This document shows positions 52,349 to 60,118 of a stretch of 64,000 nt of DNA, in pieces. Positions within the stretch are counted from its first letter, which is position 1. Every line of letters begins with the position of its first letter. The notes below the pieces were generated by a model. That model was given only the letters and a program-made list of their open reading frames with translations. It ran no database searches and was not told the DNA's origin. Made by a program: the position numbers and the translations under genes. Source of the stretch: RGIG3009 sp045630285 (GTDB lineage: Bacteria; Bacillota; Clostridia; Oscillospirales; Acutalibacteraceae); NCBI GenBank assembly GCA_045630285.1, contig JAZQSX010000019.1, forward strand, positions 39,354-103,353, given 5' to 3'.

Positions 52349-52931
52349 GTCCACGGCGGCGGGGCGAGTTGGATTTGGGAACGAGATGTGCCGCACGGAG
52401 TGCCGAGACGACGTGCTTGTACAGCAACACCGTCAGCACGGCGTTCAGCGAGGTTTTCAGCAGATTGAACGGCAGGAAGGCAGGGAGCAGAAGCTCCTCG
52501 ATCGCTTCCCGTTCCCACCCCGTGTACAGCGGGGAGATGAGCCAGTTCCACAGCAGCATACCGCCGGTGGCAAGCACCACGCCGATGATAAGACCGATCA
52601 CGGCAGCGGACAGCGTGCGTCGACGGCGATAGAGGAATGCCGCCGGCAGGATGAACAGCAGGCTGGAGAGAATGTTCATGAGCATACCGATGAGACCGGT
52701 GTCGCTGACGGTGAAATATTCCACGAAAGAGACGACCACCGACATCAAGACGGCGGAAAGGGGGTCGTACAGCATGCCGCCAATGGCGAGGATACAATCC
52801 TTGGGATCGTATTTCAGCCACAAGGTGATCGGCGGCAGCATCCGTGACAGCACGACGGCGGCATACGCCAACGCACACAGCAGCGCCATGGAAACCAATT
52901 TGCGAGTATCGAGAAATTTGCGATCGGACAT
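52266..52931 (-). CDS. ribU: Riboflavin ECF transporter S component RibU
   Basis: Substrate-binding membrane subunit of an energy-coupling-factor importer for riboflavin; the shared EcfA/T module is not in this window. 221 residues with about five or six helices; the PFNLLKTSLNAVLTVLLYK segment is the RibU hallmark. It is preceded by an FMN riboswitch, which settles the substrate. ATG 52931 follows GGAGGG by 6 bases; an upstream in-frame ATG would place coding sequence inside the riboswitch terminator. Confidence 0.93.
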   Translation of the reverse strand: MSDRKFLDTRKLVSMALLCALAYAAVVLSRMLPPITLWLKYDPKDCILAIGGMLYDPLSAVLMSVVVSFVEYFTVSDTGLIGMLMNILSSLLFILPAAFLYRRRRTLSAAVIGLIIGVVLATGGMLLWNWLISPLYTGWEREAIEELLLPAFLPFNLLKTSLNAVLTVLLYKHVVSALRAAHLVPKSNSPRRRGLSVGVVLSCLFLLASLILVWLVWCGVL

Positions 52932-52948
52932 AGCAGACCCTCCACGGT

Positions 52949-52987
52949 AAAATACACAACGCCCCGCAGAAATATACTGCGGGGCGT
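52949..52987 (-). terminator. FMN-riboswitch expression-platform terminator
   Basis: Stem ACGCCCCGCAG / CTGCGGGGCGT (52959-52969 with 52977-52987), then TGTGTATTTT on the minus strand, between the aptamer and the ribU ribosome site. Confidence 0.85.
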
Positions 52988-53000
52988 CTCGTTTTTTGAC

Positions 53001-53112
53001 AACGTCTTCTTTCATCCGGACTATACCGTCGGCTTTGGAATCTCACCAAATCAGCGCCAAGGCGCTCGCGGGCTATACCGCCGGTGGGGAATCACACCCC
53101 GCCCCGAAGACA
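53001..53112 (-). ncRNA. FMN riboswitch (RFN element)
   Basis: On the minus strand all conserved blocks occur in order: TCTTCGGGGCGGGGTG, ATTCCCCACCGGCGGT, AGCCCGCGA, GATTTGGTGAGATTCCAAAG, CCGACGGTATAGTCC, GGATGAAAGAAGA. With FMN bound, the following terminator should form and shut off ribU. Confidence 0.97.
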
Positions 53113-53130
53113 CGTATTCAGTTGTTACAC

Positions 53131-53159
53131 AGTATATACCATACGGCAAGTGCTGTCAA
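53131..53159 (-). promoter_or_regulatory. Promoter of riboswitch-ribU transcript
   Basis: On the minus strand TTGACA (53154-53159), 17-base spacer, TATACT (53131-53136). It abuts the mgtE stop codon. Confidence 0.88.
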
Positions 53160-53160
53160 G

Positions 53161-54528
53161 TTATAAAAGCAGCGTTGCCACGGAAAACAGCATCAGCAGG
53201 GACAGCACGTCGACGATGGTGGTGATAAACGGCCCGGCCATAACGGCGGGGTCAAAGCCAAGACGCTTGGCAAGAAGCGGCAGAGTACAGCCGAGAAGCT
53301 TTGCCAGCACGACGGTGACCGCCAAGGTGAGACAGATGACCAGCATTTCGGTATTGCTGAAGGTAAGCCCCAGCAGGAGACGGTCGACAAGTAGGAGCTT
53401 AAGACAGACGGCCGCCGCCAGCGTGACACCGCACAGCACCGCTACACGCAGCTCTTTCCACAGCACCCGTCCGATGTCACGTAGGCGGACCTCGCCGAGC
53501 GCCAGTACACGGATGAGGGTGACGGAGGATTGGCTGCCGCTGTTACCGCCGGTGCCCATCAGCATAGGAATAAACGCCGTCAGTACGACGGAGGTGGCAA
53601 GCGCCGATTCAAACGAGGTGATGATGATACCGGTGAAGGTGGCAGAGATCATCAGGAGCAGCAGCCACGGGATACGGGTGCGGTAGGTGGTCCACACGCC
53701 GGTTTTCAGATACGGCTTATCGGCGGGGATGATAGCCGCCATTTTTTCCATATCCTCGGTGACCTCTTCCTGCAAAATGTCGATGACGTCGTCGACCGTG
53801 ATGATGCCGACGAGGCGCTCCTCACTGTCCACGACGGGAAGAGCGATAAACCCGTAGCGGCTGAACAGCTGCGCCACCGTTTCCCGATCTTCGGTGGTAC
53901 GCACCGAACGCACCGTCCGATTCATCAGATCACCGATGAGCTCGTGCTCCTCTGCCAGCAGCAGATCACGTACCGAAACCACGCCCTGTAAATGACGGTC
54001 ACGGTCGGTGACGTAGCAGGTGTAGATCGTTTCCTTGTCGGGGCCGCAGGCGCGAATGTACCGCAATGCCGCTGTGACGGTCATTTCCGCTTTCAGGTCG
54101 ACGAACTCGGTGGTCAGCACGCTGCCGGCGCTGTCCTCGGGGTAGCGCAACAGTTGATTGAGAATGCGACGATCCTCGGGAGGAACGGCGCGAAGCAGTC
54201 GCTTGACCACGCCGGCGGGAAGCTCCTCCAGCAGGTCGGCGGCGTCGTCATCGTATAAGCCCGCCATCATATCCGCCATTTCACGGGTGGTCAGCAGGCG
54301 CAGCAGCGATTCCTGCGTGTCGCTGTCCAGATAGGAAAACGTTTCCGCTGCCGCCGTTTTTGGGAGCAGGCGATACGCCGGCAGCGCTTGCTCGGGCGGC
54401 AGTTCTTCGATCAGGGTGGCGATGTCTACCGGCTCCAAATCGATGAGCTGTGCTCGGGCGGCGTCGAATTTCCGCTCGGACAGCAGATCTGTCAGTGCAT
54501 CGCAAATGGGGATGAGCCATGTTGTCAT
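53161..54528 (-). CDS. mgtE: MgtE-family magnesium transporter
   Basis: Mg(II) channel/transporter of 455 residues: N-terminal superhelical MgtE_N domain (about 1-120), two CBS domains (about 125-260; YTCYVTDRDRHLQGVVSVRDLLLA and ALPVVDSEERLVGIITVDDVIDIL), then five membrane helices (about 280-455) with the pore motif region AFIPMLMGTGGNSGSQSSVTLIRVLALGE. The MgtE GNxGxQ signature is present as GGNSGSQ. The ribosome site AGGAGG (complement of 54536-54541) is buried in a hairpin, see the leader entry. Confidence 0.95.
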   Translation of the reverse strand: MTTWLIPICDALTDLLSERKFDAARAQLIDLEPVDIATLIEELPPEQALPAYRLLPKTAAAETFSYLDSDTQESLLRLLTTREMADMMAGLYDDDAADLLEELPAGVVKRLLRAVPPEDRRILNQLLRYPEDSAGSVLTTEFVDLKAEMTVTAALRYIRACGPDKETIYTCYVTDRDRHLQGVVSVRDLLLAEEHELIGDLMNRTVRSVRTTEDRETVAQLFSRYGFIALPVVDSEERLVGIITVDDVIDILQEEVTEDMEKMAAIIPADKPYLKTGVWTTYRTRIPWLLLLMISATFTGIIITSFESALATSVVLTAFIPMLMGTGGNSGSQSSVTLIRVLALGEVRLRDIGRVLWKELRVAVLCGVTLAAAVCLKLLLVDRLLLGLTFSNTEMLVICLTLAVTVVLAKLLGCTLPLLAKRLGFDPAVMAGPFITTIVDVLSLLMLFSVATLLL

Positions 54529-54699
54529 AAAAAAACCTCCTGTTTATGCAAACAGGAGGTTGGCTGCACAGCGCAACAAACGGGGCTGACCGATGTCAAC
54601 TCCGCCGTGTGGCCGTGAAGGCACGGACCGCCTGTTTGGTTGTATGGGATCTACTTCGAGGGCCAGCGGCGTCCATACTTTCACTTCCTTTCAAGTTCT
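54529..54699 (-). ncRNA. Structured mgtE leader, candidate riboswitch of unrecognised class
   Basis: About 170 untranslated bases on the minus strand. Adjacent to the ATG is a 12-bp hairpin (54534-54561; AACCTCCTGTTT / AAACAGGAGGTT, 4-base loop) followed by seven T, containing the mgtE AGGAGG in its 3' arm. Upstream are a GTATGG/CCATAC stem (54642-54647 / 54673-54678) and a CCGTG/CACGG hairpin (54613-54626). The segment at 54628-54637 (AAACAGGCGG on the minus strand) can pair with the hairpin's 5' arm at 9 of 10 positions, a ready antiterminator. I do not see the conserved M-box (ykoK) blocks. Mg(II) is the obvious but untested ligand. Confidence 0.6.
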
Positions 54700-54705
54700 G
54701 CCACT

Positions 54706-54735
54706 ATTATACCCCAACTTTACCCGAAAAAGCAA
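54706..54735 (-). promoter_or_regulatory. mgtE promoter
   Basis: On the minus strand TTGCTT (54730-54735), 18-base spacer, TATAAT (54706-54711). Confidence 0.7.
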
Positions 54736-54754
54736 GAAAAAAGCGCAAATTCCC

Positions 54755-54784
54755 TTGCGTTTTTCAGGGTTTTTGGTGTATAAT
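54755..54784 (+). promoter_or_regulatory. Promoter of the PHP-TSCPD operon
   Basis: TTGCGT (54755-54760), 18-base spacer, TATAAT (54779-54784). Confidence 0.78.
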
Positions 54785-54862
54785 GGAAGAAACATAGTGA
54801 TATGTTTCAGTTAGACGAAAGGTGTTTTTTGAAACGGCGGAATGCCGTAGGAGGGTAAGGCT

Positions 54863-55720
54863 TTGGCAATCGATCTGCACTGTCACACAAAAATTTCAGA
54901 TGGGTCATTGGGTATTGAGGAATTGCTCGGTATCGCCAAGCGGCGTGGTCTGGCGGCGCTGGCGGTTACGGATCACGATTCTGTTGCCGGTGCCACCCGT
55001 GCGGTGGTTTTGGGCAAGCGCTTGGGCCTGCGTGTGATCCACGGTGTAGAGTTCTCCGCGATGGACGAGCAGCGTGGCAATAAGGCGCACCTGCTGTGCT
55101 ATCAGTGTGATCATCCCGATCGCCTGGAGGGGCTGTGCCGCCGTATCGGCGAGAGCCGCCGTGCTGCAGCGCTGGAATCCATTCGCCGTGTGATGCGGTA
55201 TTATCCCATCACGCCCGACCTGGTGGCAAAATGTGCGTCAGGCAGCACCAACATCTTCAAACAACATATTATGCACGCTCTGGTGGATGCGGGATATGCC
55301 GACGGTATCTACGGTGAAGTATACGAAAAGCTGTTTGGCGAAAACGGCTGCGCCAAGGTGGAAAAGACCTATCCCGACGTACGGGAGGTCTTGAAGGCCA
55401 TTCATGAGGCGGGCGGCATTGCGGTGCTGGCGCATCCGTACAGCTACCATAGCGAGGCGCTGTTGGAGGAATTGATCGCCTTAGGCTTGGACGGCGTGGA
55501 GGCCTGGCATCACACGCACACGCCGGAGCAGACCGAGCAGCTGCTTGCGTTGACCCGTGAGCGGGGCTTGGTAGCAACGGGCGGCTCGGATTTCCACGGT
55601 ATGTACGCCCGCACAGCACGGCCGTTGGGCTCGGCTCCGGTGCCGAACGAACAGGCAGACGTGTTGCTGGCCTACAAAGAGAAAAAGGCTCGTGCGGCAC
55701 GCAGCGGAAAGGAAGCGTAA
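54863..55720 (+). CDS. PHP-domain phosphoesterase
   Basis: 285 residues of the polymerase-and-histidinol-phosphatase fold, cytoplasmic. Metal ligands: DLHCHTKISDG (HxH), TDHDSVAG (DH), GVEFSA (Glu), AVLAHPYSYH (His), and a C-terminal GSDFHG (DxH). YciV/TrpH-like relatives are 5'-3' exoribonucleases or 3',5'-nucleotide phosphatases; that is a family-level assignment. TTG start at 54863 with AGGAGGGT 7 bases before it. Confidence 0.9.
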   Translation: MAIDLHCHTKISDGSLGIEELLGIAKRRGLAALAVTDHDSVAGATRAVVLGKRLGLRVIHGVEFSAMDEQRGNKAHLLCYQCDHPDRLEGLCRRIGESRRAAALESIRRVMRYYPITPDLVAKCASGSTNIFKQHIMHALVDAGYADGIYGEVYEKLFGENGCAKVEKTYPDVREVLKAIHEAGGIAVLAHPYSYHSEALLEELIALGLDGVEAWHHTHTPEQTEQLLALTRERGLVATGGSDFHGMYARTARPLGSAPVPNEQADVLLAYKEKKARAARSGKEA

Positions 55721-55721
55721 G

Positions 55722-55970
55722 ATGACGCATAAGTACACGACCCGTGGTGTGTGTTCCCGCTCCGTAACCTTTGATCTGGAGGACGGCGTGGTACACAACG
55801 TACGGTTTGAAGGCGGCTGTGCCGGTAATACGCAGGGCGTTGCTGCCTTGATTGAGGGGATGCCCGCTGAGGAAGCGGTTCGTCGTTTGCAGGGGATCCG
55901 CTGTGGATTCAAGAGCACGTCTTGTCCCGACCAGTTGGCGGCGGCGTTGGAACAGGCGCTGAAGGTATAA
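55722..55970 (+). CDS. TSCPD-domain protein (TIGR03905-like)
   Basis: 82 residues with the zinc-binding-type TSCPD motif KSTSCPDQLAAAL at the C-terminus and a GGCAGN motif mid-protein. This domain also occurs at the C-terminus of class II ribonucleotide reductases; stand-alone proteins are of unknown function. Starts one base after the PHP gene's stop, so it is part of that operon. Confidence 0.88.
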   Translation: MTHKYTTRGVCSRSVTFDLEDGVVHNVRFEGGCAGNTQGVAALIEGMPAEEAVRRLQGIRCGFKSTSCPDQLAAALEQALKV

Positions 55971-55981
55971 ATCCAAAAAAT

Positions 55982-56012
55982 AACGCTCCGAAGCAAATCG
56001 CTTCGGAGCGTT
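55982..56012. terminator. Bidirectional terminator
   Basis: A 13-bp stem (AACGCTCCGAAGC / GCTTCGGAGCGTT) with a 5-base loop lies between convergent genes. Confidence 0.92.
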
Positions 56013-56015
56013 TTG

Positions 56016-57521
56016 TTATTTCAGCGTGGGTGCAGGAGCGACGATCTCGTCCTCGTCACTGTCGTCGTCAAAATCCAGAACCAGAGCTTCTTCAGGAGCT
56101 TCTTCCGTTTTCTGCTCATCTGTGGTCGTGGGTTCTTTGTCGTCATCATCCAACAAGATACGGAATACCCGTTTATCCACCGAGCGGGTGTACAGCAGAT
56201 GAAATCCGAGCGCTAAAGTCCAAGTGATCGGATAGCACAGGAACAGCAGCTGCCAACGGAGGGAGTCGTCGGTGATCGTCGGTAGGAAAAGCAGGATCCA
56301 CAATACACGGAGACCGCAGACGAAGCCCAGCGTGACGAACATGGGGACGATCGAAAAGCCGAGGCCGCGCAGATGAGCCGATTGAACGTCCATGGCACCG
56401 CAGAGGAAGATCGTGGAGGCGATGATTACCATACGGGATGTTGCCGCCTGAATGGAGACCTCCGAATCCAGAAACAAGCCGAGAAGCGGGCGGGAGAGCA
56501 GTAAGATCGCCAGCCCGATGGCGATCGCCATCACCGCATCCAACAGATGACCGTAGAGGTTGACCTGACGGATGCGATGCTTTTTGCGGGCGCCGAAGTT
56601 CTGGCTGGTAAACGCCATGGTCGTGGTATAGAAGCCCGCCATAGCGGTGTAGGCAATATTTTCAATCTGACTTGCGGCGCCGCTTGCCGCCATATGCGCA
56701 GGACCAAAGCTGTTAATGGTGGATTGGATCAATACGTTGGAAACCGCAAACAACGAGGATTGAATGCCGGACGGAATACCAATCTTCAGTATTTCGATCA
56801 GCCGTTTTCGATAGATGCGCAGATGTGAAAGCTCCAACCGAACGTTGCTTGTTTCACGCATCAGGGCAACAAGCACCAGCACGGCGGAGATGTATTGGGA
56901 TGCGATCGTGGCAATACCGACACCGGCGACGTCCATGTTAAATCCCAAAACAAACAACAGATTCAGCAGAACGTTTGCCAAGCCGGACAAGGCCAGATAG
57001 ATCAGTGGGCGCTTGGTATCGCCGGCGGCGCGCAGAATGGAAGCGCCGCAGTTGTATACCATAAAGCCGGGCATACCGAGGAAATAGATGCGCATATACA
57101 AGGTCGCTTTTTCCAGAACGACCGACCCCTCGGCGCCGGTACCCATCATCAGCAGCAACGGTTTTGACAGCAGCAGACCGGCTACCATCAGGAACACGCC
57201 GCAAAAGAGGAACACGGTCATTGCCGTGTGCACGCTTTGGCGGACACGCTTCTGATGATGAGCGCCGATGTGCCGTGCCACCACGGTGAGCACGCCGGTG
57301 CACAGGCCAATGAAGAGGTTGACAATCAACGCCGTCAGCGAGCCGGTGGAGGAGATTGACGCCACCGCAACGTCACCGATCGGCGAAAGCGCCACCACAA
57401 AAGTATCGGCAGCGTTGTACAATACCTGCAAAATGCCGGTCGCTATCACGGGAAGTGCATAAAAAAGCATCTGTGGCAGTACCGGCCCGACACAGAGATC
57501 TCGCTTGGAACGGTTGGTCAT
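56016..57521 (-). CDS. MATE-family efflux transporter
   Basis: Multidrug and toxin extrusion family exporter, 501 residues, about 12 membrane segments, usually driven by Na+ or H+. The N-terminal ALPVIATGILQVLYNAADTFVVA segment and the second-half GIPSGIQSSLFAVSNVLIQSTINSFG are typical of the two repeated bundles. A long acidic, Asp/Glu-rich cytoplasmic tail (about 450-501) is unusual. The chosen ATG 57521 follows GGAGGG by 8 bases; in-frame starts further up lack one. Confidence 0.92.
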   Translation of the reverse strand: MTNRSKRDLCVGPVLPQMLFYALPVIATGILQVLYNAADTFVVALSPIGDVAVASISSTGSLTALIVNLFIGLCTGVLTVVARHIGAHHQKRVRQSVHTAMTVFLFCGVFLMVAGLLLSKPLLLMMGTGAEGSVVLEKATLYMRIYFLGMPGFMVYNCGASILRAAGDTKRPLIYLALSGLANVLLNLLFVLGFNMDVAGVGIATIASQYISAVLVLVALMRETSNVRLELSHLRIYRKRLIEILKIGIPSGIQSSLFAVSNVLIQSTINSFGPAHMAASGAASQIENIAYTAMAGFYTTTMAFTSQNFGARKKHRIRQVNLYGHLLDAVMAIAIGLAILLLSRPLLGLFLDSEVSIQAATSRMVIIASTIFLCGAMDVQSAHLRGLGFSIVPMFVTLGFVCGLRVLWILLFLPTITDDSLRWQLLFLCYPITWTLALGFHLLYTRSVDKRVFRILLDDDDKEPTTTDEQKTEEAPEEALVLDFDDDSDEDEIVAPAPTLK

Positions 57522-57624
57522 CGTGTATCCCTCCACACGGTTACGCATCATCTTCTGAACAAGTCGATTGTAGCACACACCTGAACAGCCGTCGTGCCAA
57601 AAACAGGAATAAGTACGCCAAATT

Positions 57625-57654
57625 TTGACATAACGGCAGGGGTACGCTTATACA
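57625..57654 (+). promoter_or_regulatory. Promoter of small YtxH-like gene
   Basis: TTGACA (57625-57630), 18-base spacer, TATACA (57649-57654). Confidence 0.6.
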
Positions 57655-57759
57655 ATAACACACCGCTGTGGTTTGTCAAGATAGATTGTCAGAATATTCC
57701 GTGAAAATTTCAGCGTTTGACGGCAACGCTAACGATAGCGACGAAAAGGAGGGAGAACG

Positions 57760-57939
57760 GTGGCAAAAGGGTTTATGAAATTTGCCAAAGGCATGGGCAT
57801 TGGCCTGGCGGTGGGCTGTGCGGTCGGCGTGATCGCCAATCAGTATGTACACAGCGGCAAAAAAGGCATGAAAAAGACGGTGGGGAAGGCGTTGAAAAAC
57901 ATGAGCGAGCTTGCCGAAGAGCTCGGCGAGATGTTTTGA
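57760..57939 (+). CDS. 59-residue YtxH-like small membrane protein
   Basis: GTG start at 57760, AAAGGAGGGAG 5-7 bases upstream, stop TGA 57937-57939. The sequence VAKGFMKFAKGMGIGLAVGCAVG has one Gly-rich membrane segment (about 8-28), followed by a Lys-rich amphipathic region (HSGKKGMKKTVGKALKNMSELAEE). The layout resembles YtxH/gas-vesicle-like small proteins. It has a plausible promoter and a strong terminator. Function unknown. Confidence 0.78.
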   Translation: MAKGFMKFAKGMGIGLAVGCAVGVIANQYVHSGKKGMKKTVGKALKNMSELAEELGEMF

Positions 57940-57949
57940 AGCCATAAAA

Positions 57950-57980
57950 AACGGAGCGTCGGTAAGACGCTCCGTTTTTG
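57950..57980. terminator. Bidirectional terminator
   Basis: Stem AACGGAGCGTC / GACGCTCCGTT with loop GGTAA and flanking A/T runs; convergent with the nucleoside transporter operon. Confidence 0.92.
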
Positions 57981-57986
57981 TTTGAA

Positions 57987-58985
57987 TTACCGTTCCTCGC
58001 GGAAGTAGGGGAGACCCAAGCCGGCAGGCGGCTGATGCTCACGCTTCTTGCGCATACTGGTGATGATCAGCACCACCAGCGTGACGACGTAGGGGAGCAT
58101 CGACACCAAGTATTGCATCGAGCGGTTGTCGCCGAAATTCAAGTAGGCGGGAAGCACGTACAAGCCACCGAACAGGAAGGAGCCCCAGATAGCGGAGAGA
58201 GGTTTCCACAAGGCAAAAATAACCAGTGCAATGGCCAGCCAACCACGATCGCCAAATCCGCCGTCGCTCCACGTGCCGTGGGTGTAGTCCATAATGTAGT
58301 ACAGACCGCCCAAGCCGGCAACGGAGCCGCCGATGATCGTGGAAAGATACTTGTAGAGGGTAACGTTGATACCGGCTGCATCGGCTGTGGCGGGATCCTC
58401 GCCAACGGCACGGAGATTCAGACCGACACGTGTTCTTTTCAAGAACAAAGCAGCAATGATTGCAACGACAATGGATAAATAGACCAAAAATCCGTAGTTC
58501 AAAAACAGCGTGCCGAAGGCACCCAGATCATCGGCAAAGGGCAGCGTTTGTGAAAACACTTCACTGGTGCGCTTGACCGACAGCGAGCCACCCTCGCCGA
58601 ACAGCTGGGCCAACGAACCGCCGAAGAAGTTGCCGACGCCCATGCCGAACGTCGTCAATGCCAAACCGGTAACGTTTTGGTTGGCACGCAGGGTGATGGT
58701 CAGGAAGCTGTAGATCAGCGCCATCAAGGCTGAACCCAAAAGTGCAGCAAAGGTGGTGATCAGCACGGCCAGCCAAGGCAGATACCCATCACCGGCAAAG
58801 CGCTCATAGAAAAACGCGCCGATGATGCCGGACACGCCGCCCATATACATGATGCCGGGGATACCGAGGTTCAGATGACCGGACTTCTCCGTGAGGATCT
58901 CGCCGGTTGAACCAAACAGCAACGGAACGCCCTGGCGGATGGCACGGGGCAGGAACATAAGGAGCCAGCTGATGATTTCTTCCAT
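57987..58985 (-). CDS. Nucleoside ABC transporter permease 2 (NupQ/YufQ-like)
   Basis: Inner-membrane permease of the BMP-type nucleoside importer, 332 residues and about eight to nine helices; GVPLLFGSTGEILTEKSGHLNLGIPGIMYMG is the conserved N-terminal segment of this permease family, and LRAVGEDPATADAAGINV the conserved coupling loop. ATG 58985 overlaps the stop of the partner permease. Last gene of the xpt-bmp operon. Confidence 0.93.
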   Translation of the reverse strand: MEEIISWLLMFLPRAIRQGVPLLFGSTGEILTEKSGHLNLGIPGIMYMGGVSGIIGAFFYERFAGDGYLPWLAVLITTFAALLGSALMALIYSFLTITLRANQNVTGLALTTFGMGVGNFFGGSLAQLFGEGGSLSVKRTSEVFSQTLPFADDLGAFGTLFLNYGFLVYLSIVVAIIAALFLKRTRVGLNLRAVGEDPATADAAGINVTLYKYLSTIIGGSVAGLGGLYYIMDYTHGTWSDGGFGDRGWLAIALVIFALWKPLSAIWGSFLFGGLYVLPAYLNFGDNRSMQYLVSMLPYVVTLVVLIITSMRKKREHQPPAGLGLPYFREER

Positions 58986-60118
58986 CAATTCATACCTCCT
59001 TTTTTCGAGTGGCGGAAATTGATCTTGTAGCGAATGAAGAACTCGCAGCCGATGATAAAGAACAAGATAATACCGGTTACGATGTCCGCCAGGCTGTTAT
59101 CCAAATCGAAATTGGTGGCAATGGCGCCGGAACCACGCTGCAGGAACACGATCAGGAAGGCAGCGAAGATCATGGCGAAGGGGTTGAAGTTTGCCAACCA
59201 GGATACCAGAATGGCGGTGAAGCCCTGTCCTTCAACAGCGTCGGGGTAAATCGTGTGGTTAACACCACTGGTCAGCAGCATACCTGCCAGACCGCAAATA
59301 GCACCGGAGACGGCCATGGTGCGAATGATCACCTTTTTCACGTTGATGCCGACATAGCGTGCGGTGTTTTGGCTCTCGCCGACGACCGAAATCTCATAAC
59401 CCTGCTTGCTGTATTTTAGATAGATAAACAGGATGATGCAGACAAACAAGGCGGTCAAAACAACGGGAAGATAGCGATTCTCGTTGATACTCGGAAGCCA
59501 ACCGCCGTTGGTAAACAGGTTGATAACGCCGACTTTTGCCGAGTTCTTCGGATTTTCCCACACGATCTCAAGGAACGCTACCAGCGAAATAGCAATGTAG
59601 TTCATCATAAGGGTGAACAGCGTTTCGTTGGTGTTGTAGTGCGCCTTGAAAATGGCGGGGATAACGCCCCACAGTGCGCCTGCCAGCATACTCACGAGGA
59701 GCATGGCGGGGAACAGGAGAGCCGGCTCCATGGTGTCGCCGCAGTAGATCATAAAGGTTGCGGAAGCAACGCAGCCTGCCAAGGTTTGTCCTTCTGCGCC
59801 GCAGTTCCAGAACTTCATTTTGAACGCAGGGGTGACTGCCAATGAGATGCACAGCAGGATAGCTACCTTTTGGAAGGTAACCCACATCATACGAGTCTGG
59901 GAGGGATCTTCCAGATTGAAGTTACCACCCGCCATGGCGGTGTACACGTCTACCGGATTGAGGTCCGAAACCAGCATAATGACGATACCGGCACATACCA
60001 GGGCAAGCAGAATGGCGATGCCACGAACCGTCCAGGCCTTCCACCAAGCCATACTATCCCGTTTGGTGATGTGGATCAGCGGTTCGCGATGATGTTTTTT
60101 AACAGCGACTTCACTCAT
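58985..60118 (-). CDS. Nucleoside ABC transporter permease 1 (NupP/YufP-like)
   Basis: Partner permease, 377 residues with an N-terminal cytoplasmic stretch (about 1-25) and about nine membrane helices; FWNCGAEGQTLAGCVA and VVGESQNTARYVGINV are its hallmark loops, the latter aligning with the coupling loop of the second permease. GGAGGTGA is 5 bases before ATG 60118; the gene overlaps the ATPase gene by 8 bases. Confidence 0.93.
   Translation of the reverse strand: MSEVAVKKHHREPLIHITKRDSMAWWKAWTVRGIAILLALVCAGIVIMLVSDLNPVDVYTAMAGGNFNLEDPSQTRMMWVTFQKVAILLCISLAVTPAFKMKFWNCGAEGQTLAGCVASATFMIYCGDTMEPALLFPAMLLVSMLAGALWGVIPAIFKAHYNTNETLFTLMMNYIAISLVAFLEIVWENPKNSAKVGVINLFTNGGWLPSINENRYLPVVLTALFVCIILFIYLKYSKQGYEISVVGESQNTARYVGINVKKVIIRTMAVSGAICGLAGMLLTSGVNHTIYPDAVEGQGFTAILVSWLANFNPFAMIFAAFLIVFLQRGSGAIATNFDLDNSLADIVTGIILFFIIGCEFFIRYKINFRHSKKGGMN

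Noticed and set aside
54529..54699. M-box (ykoK) magnesium riboswitch
   Set aside because: The conserved GTTAGGTGAGGCTCC and GACGCCAATGGGTCAACAG blocks were not found, so the leader is listed as unrecognised.
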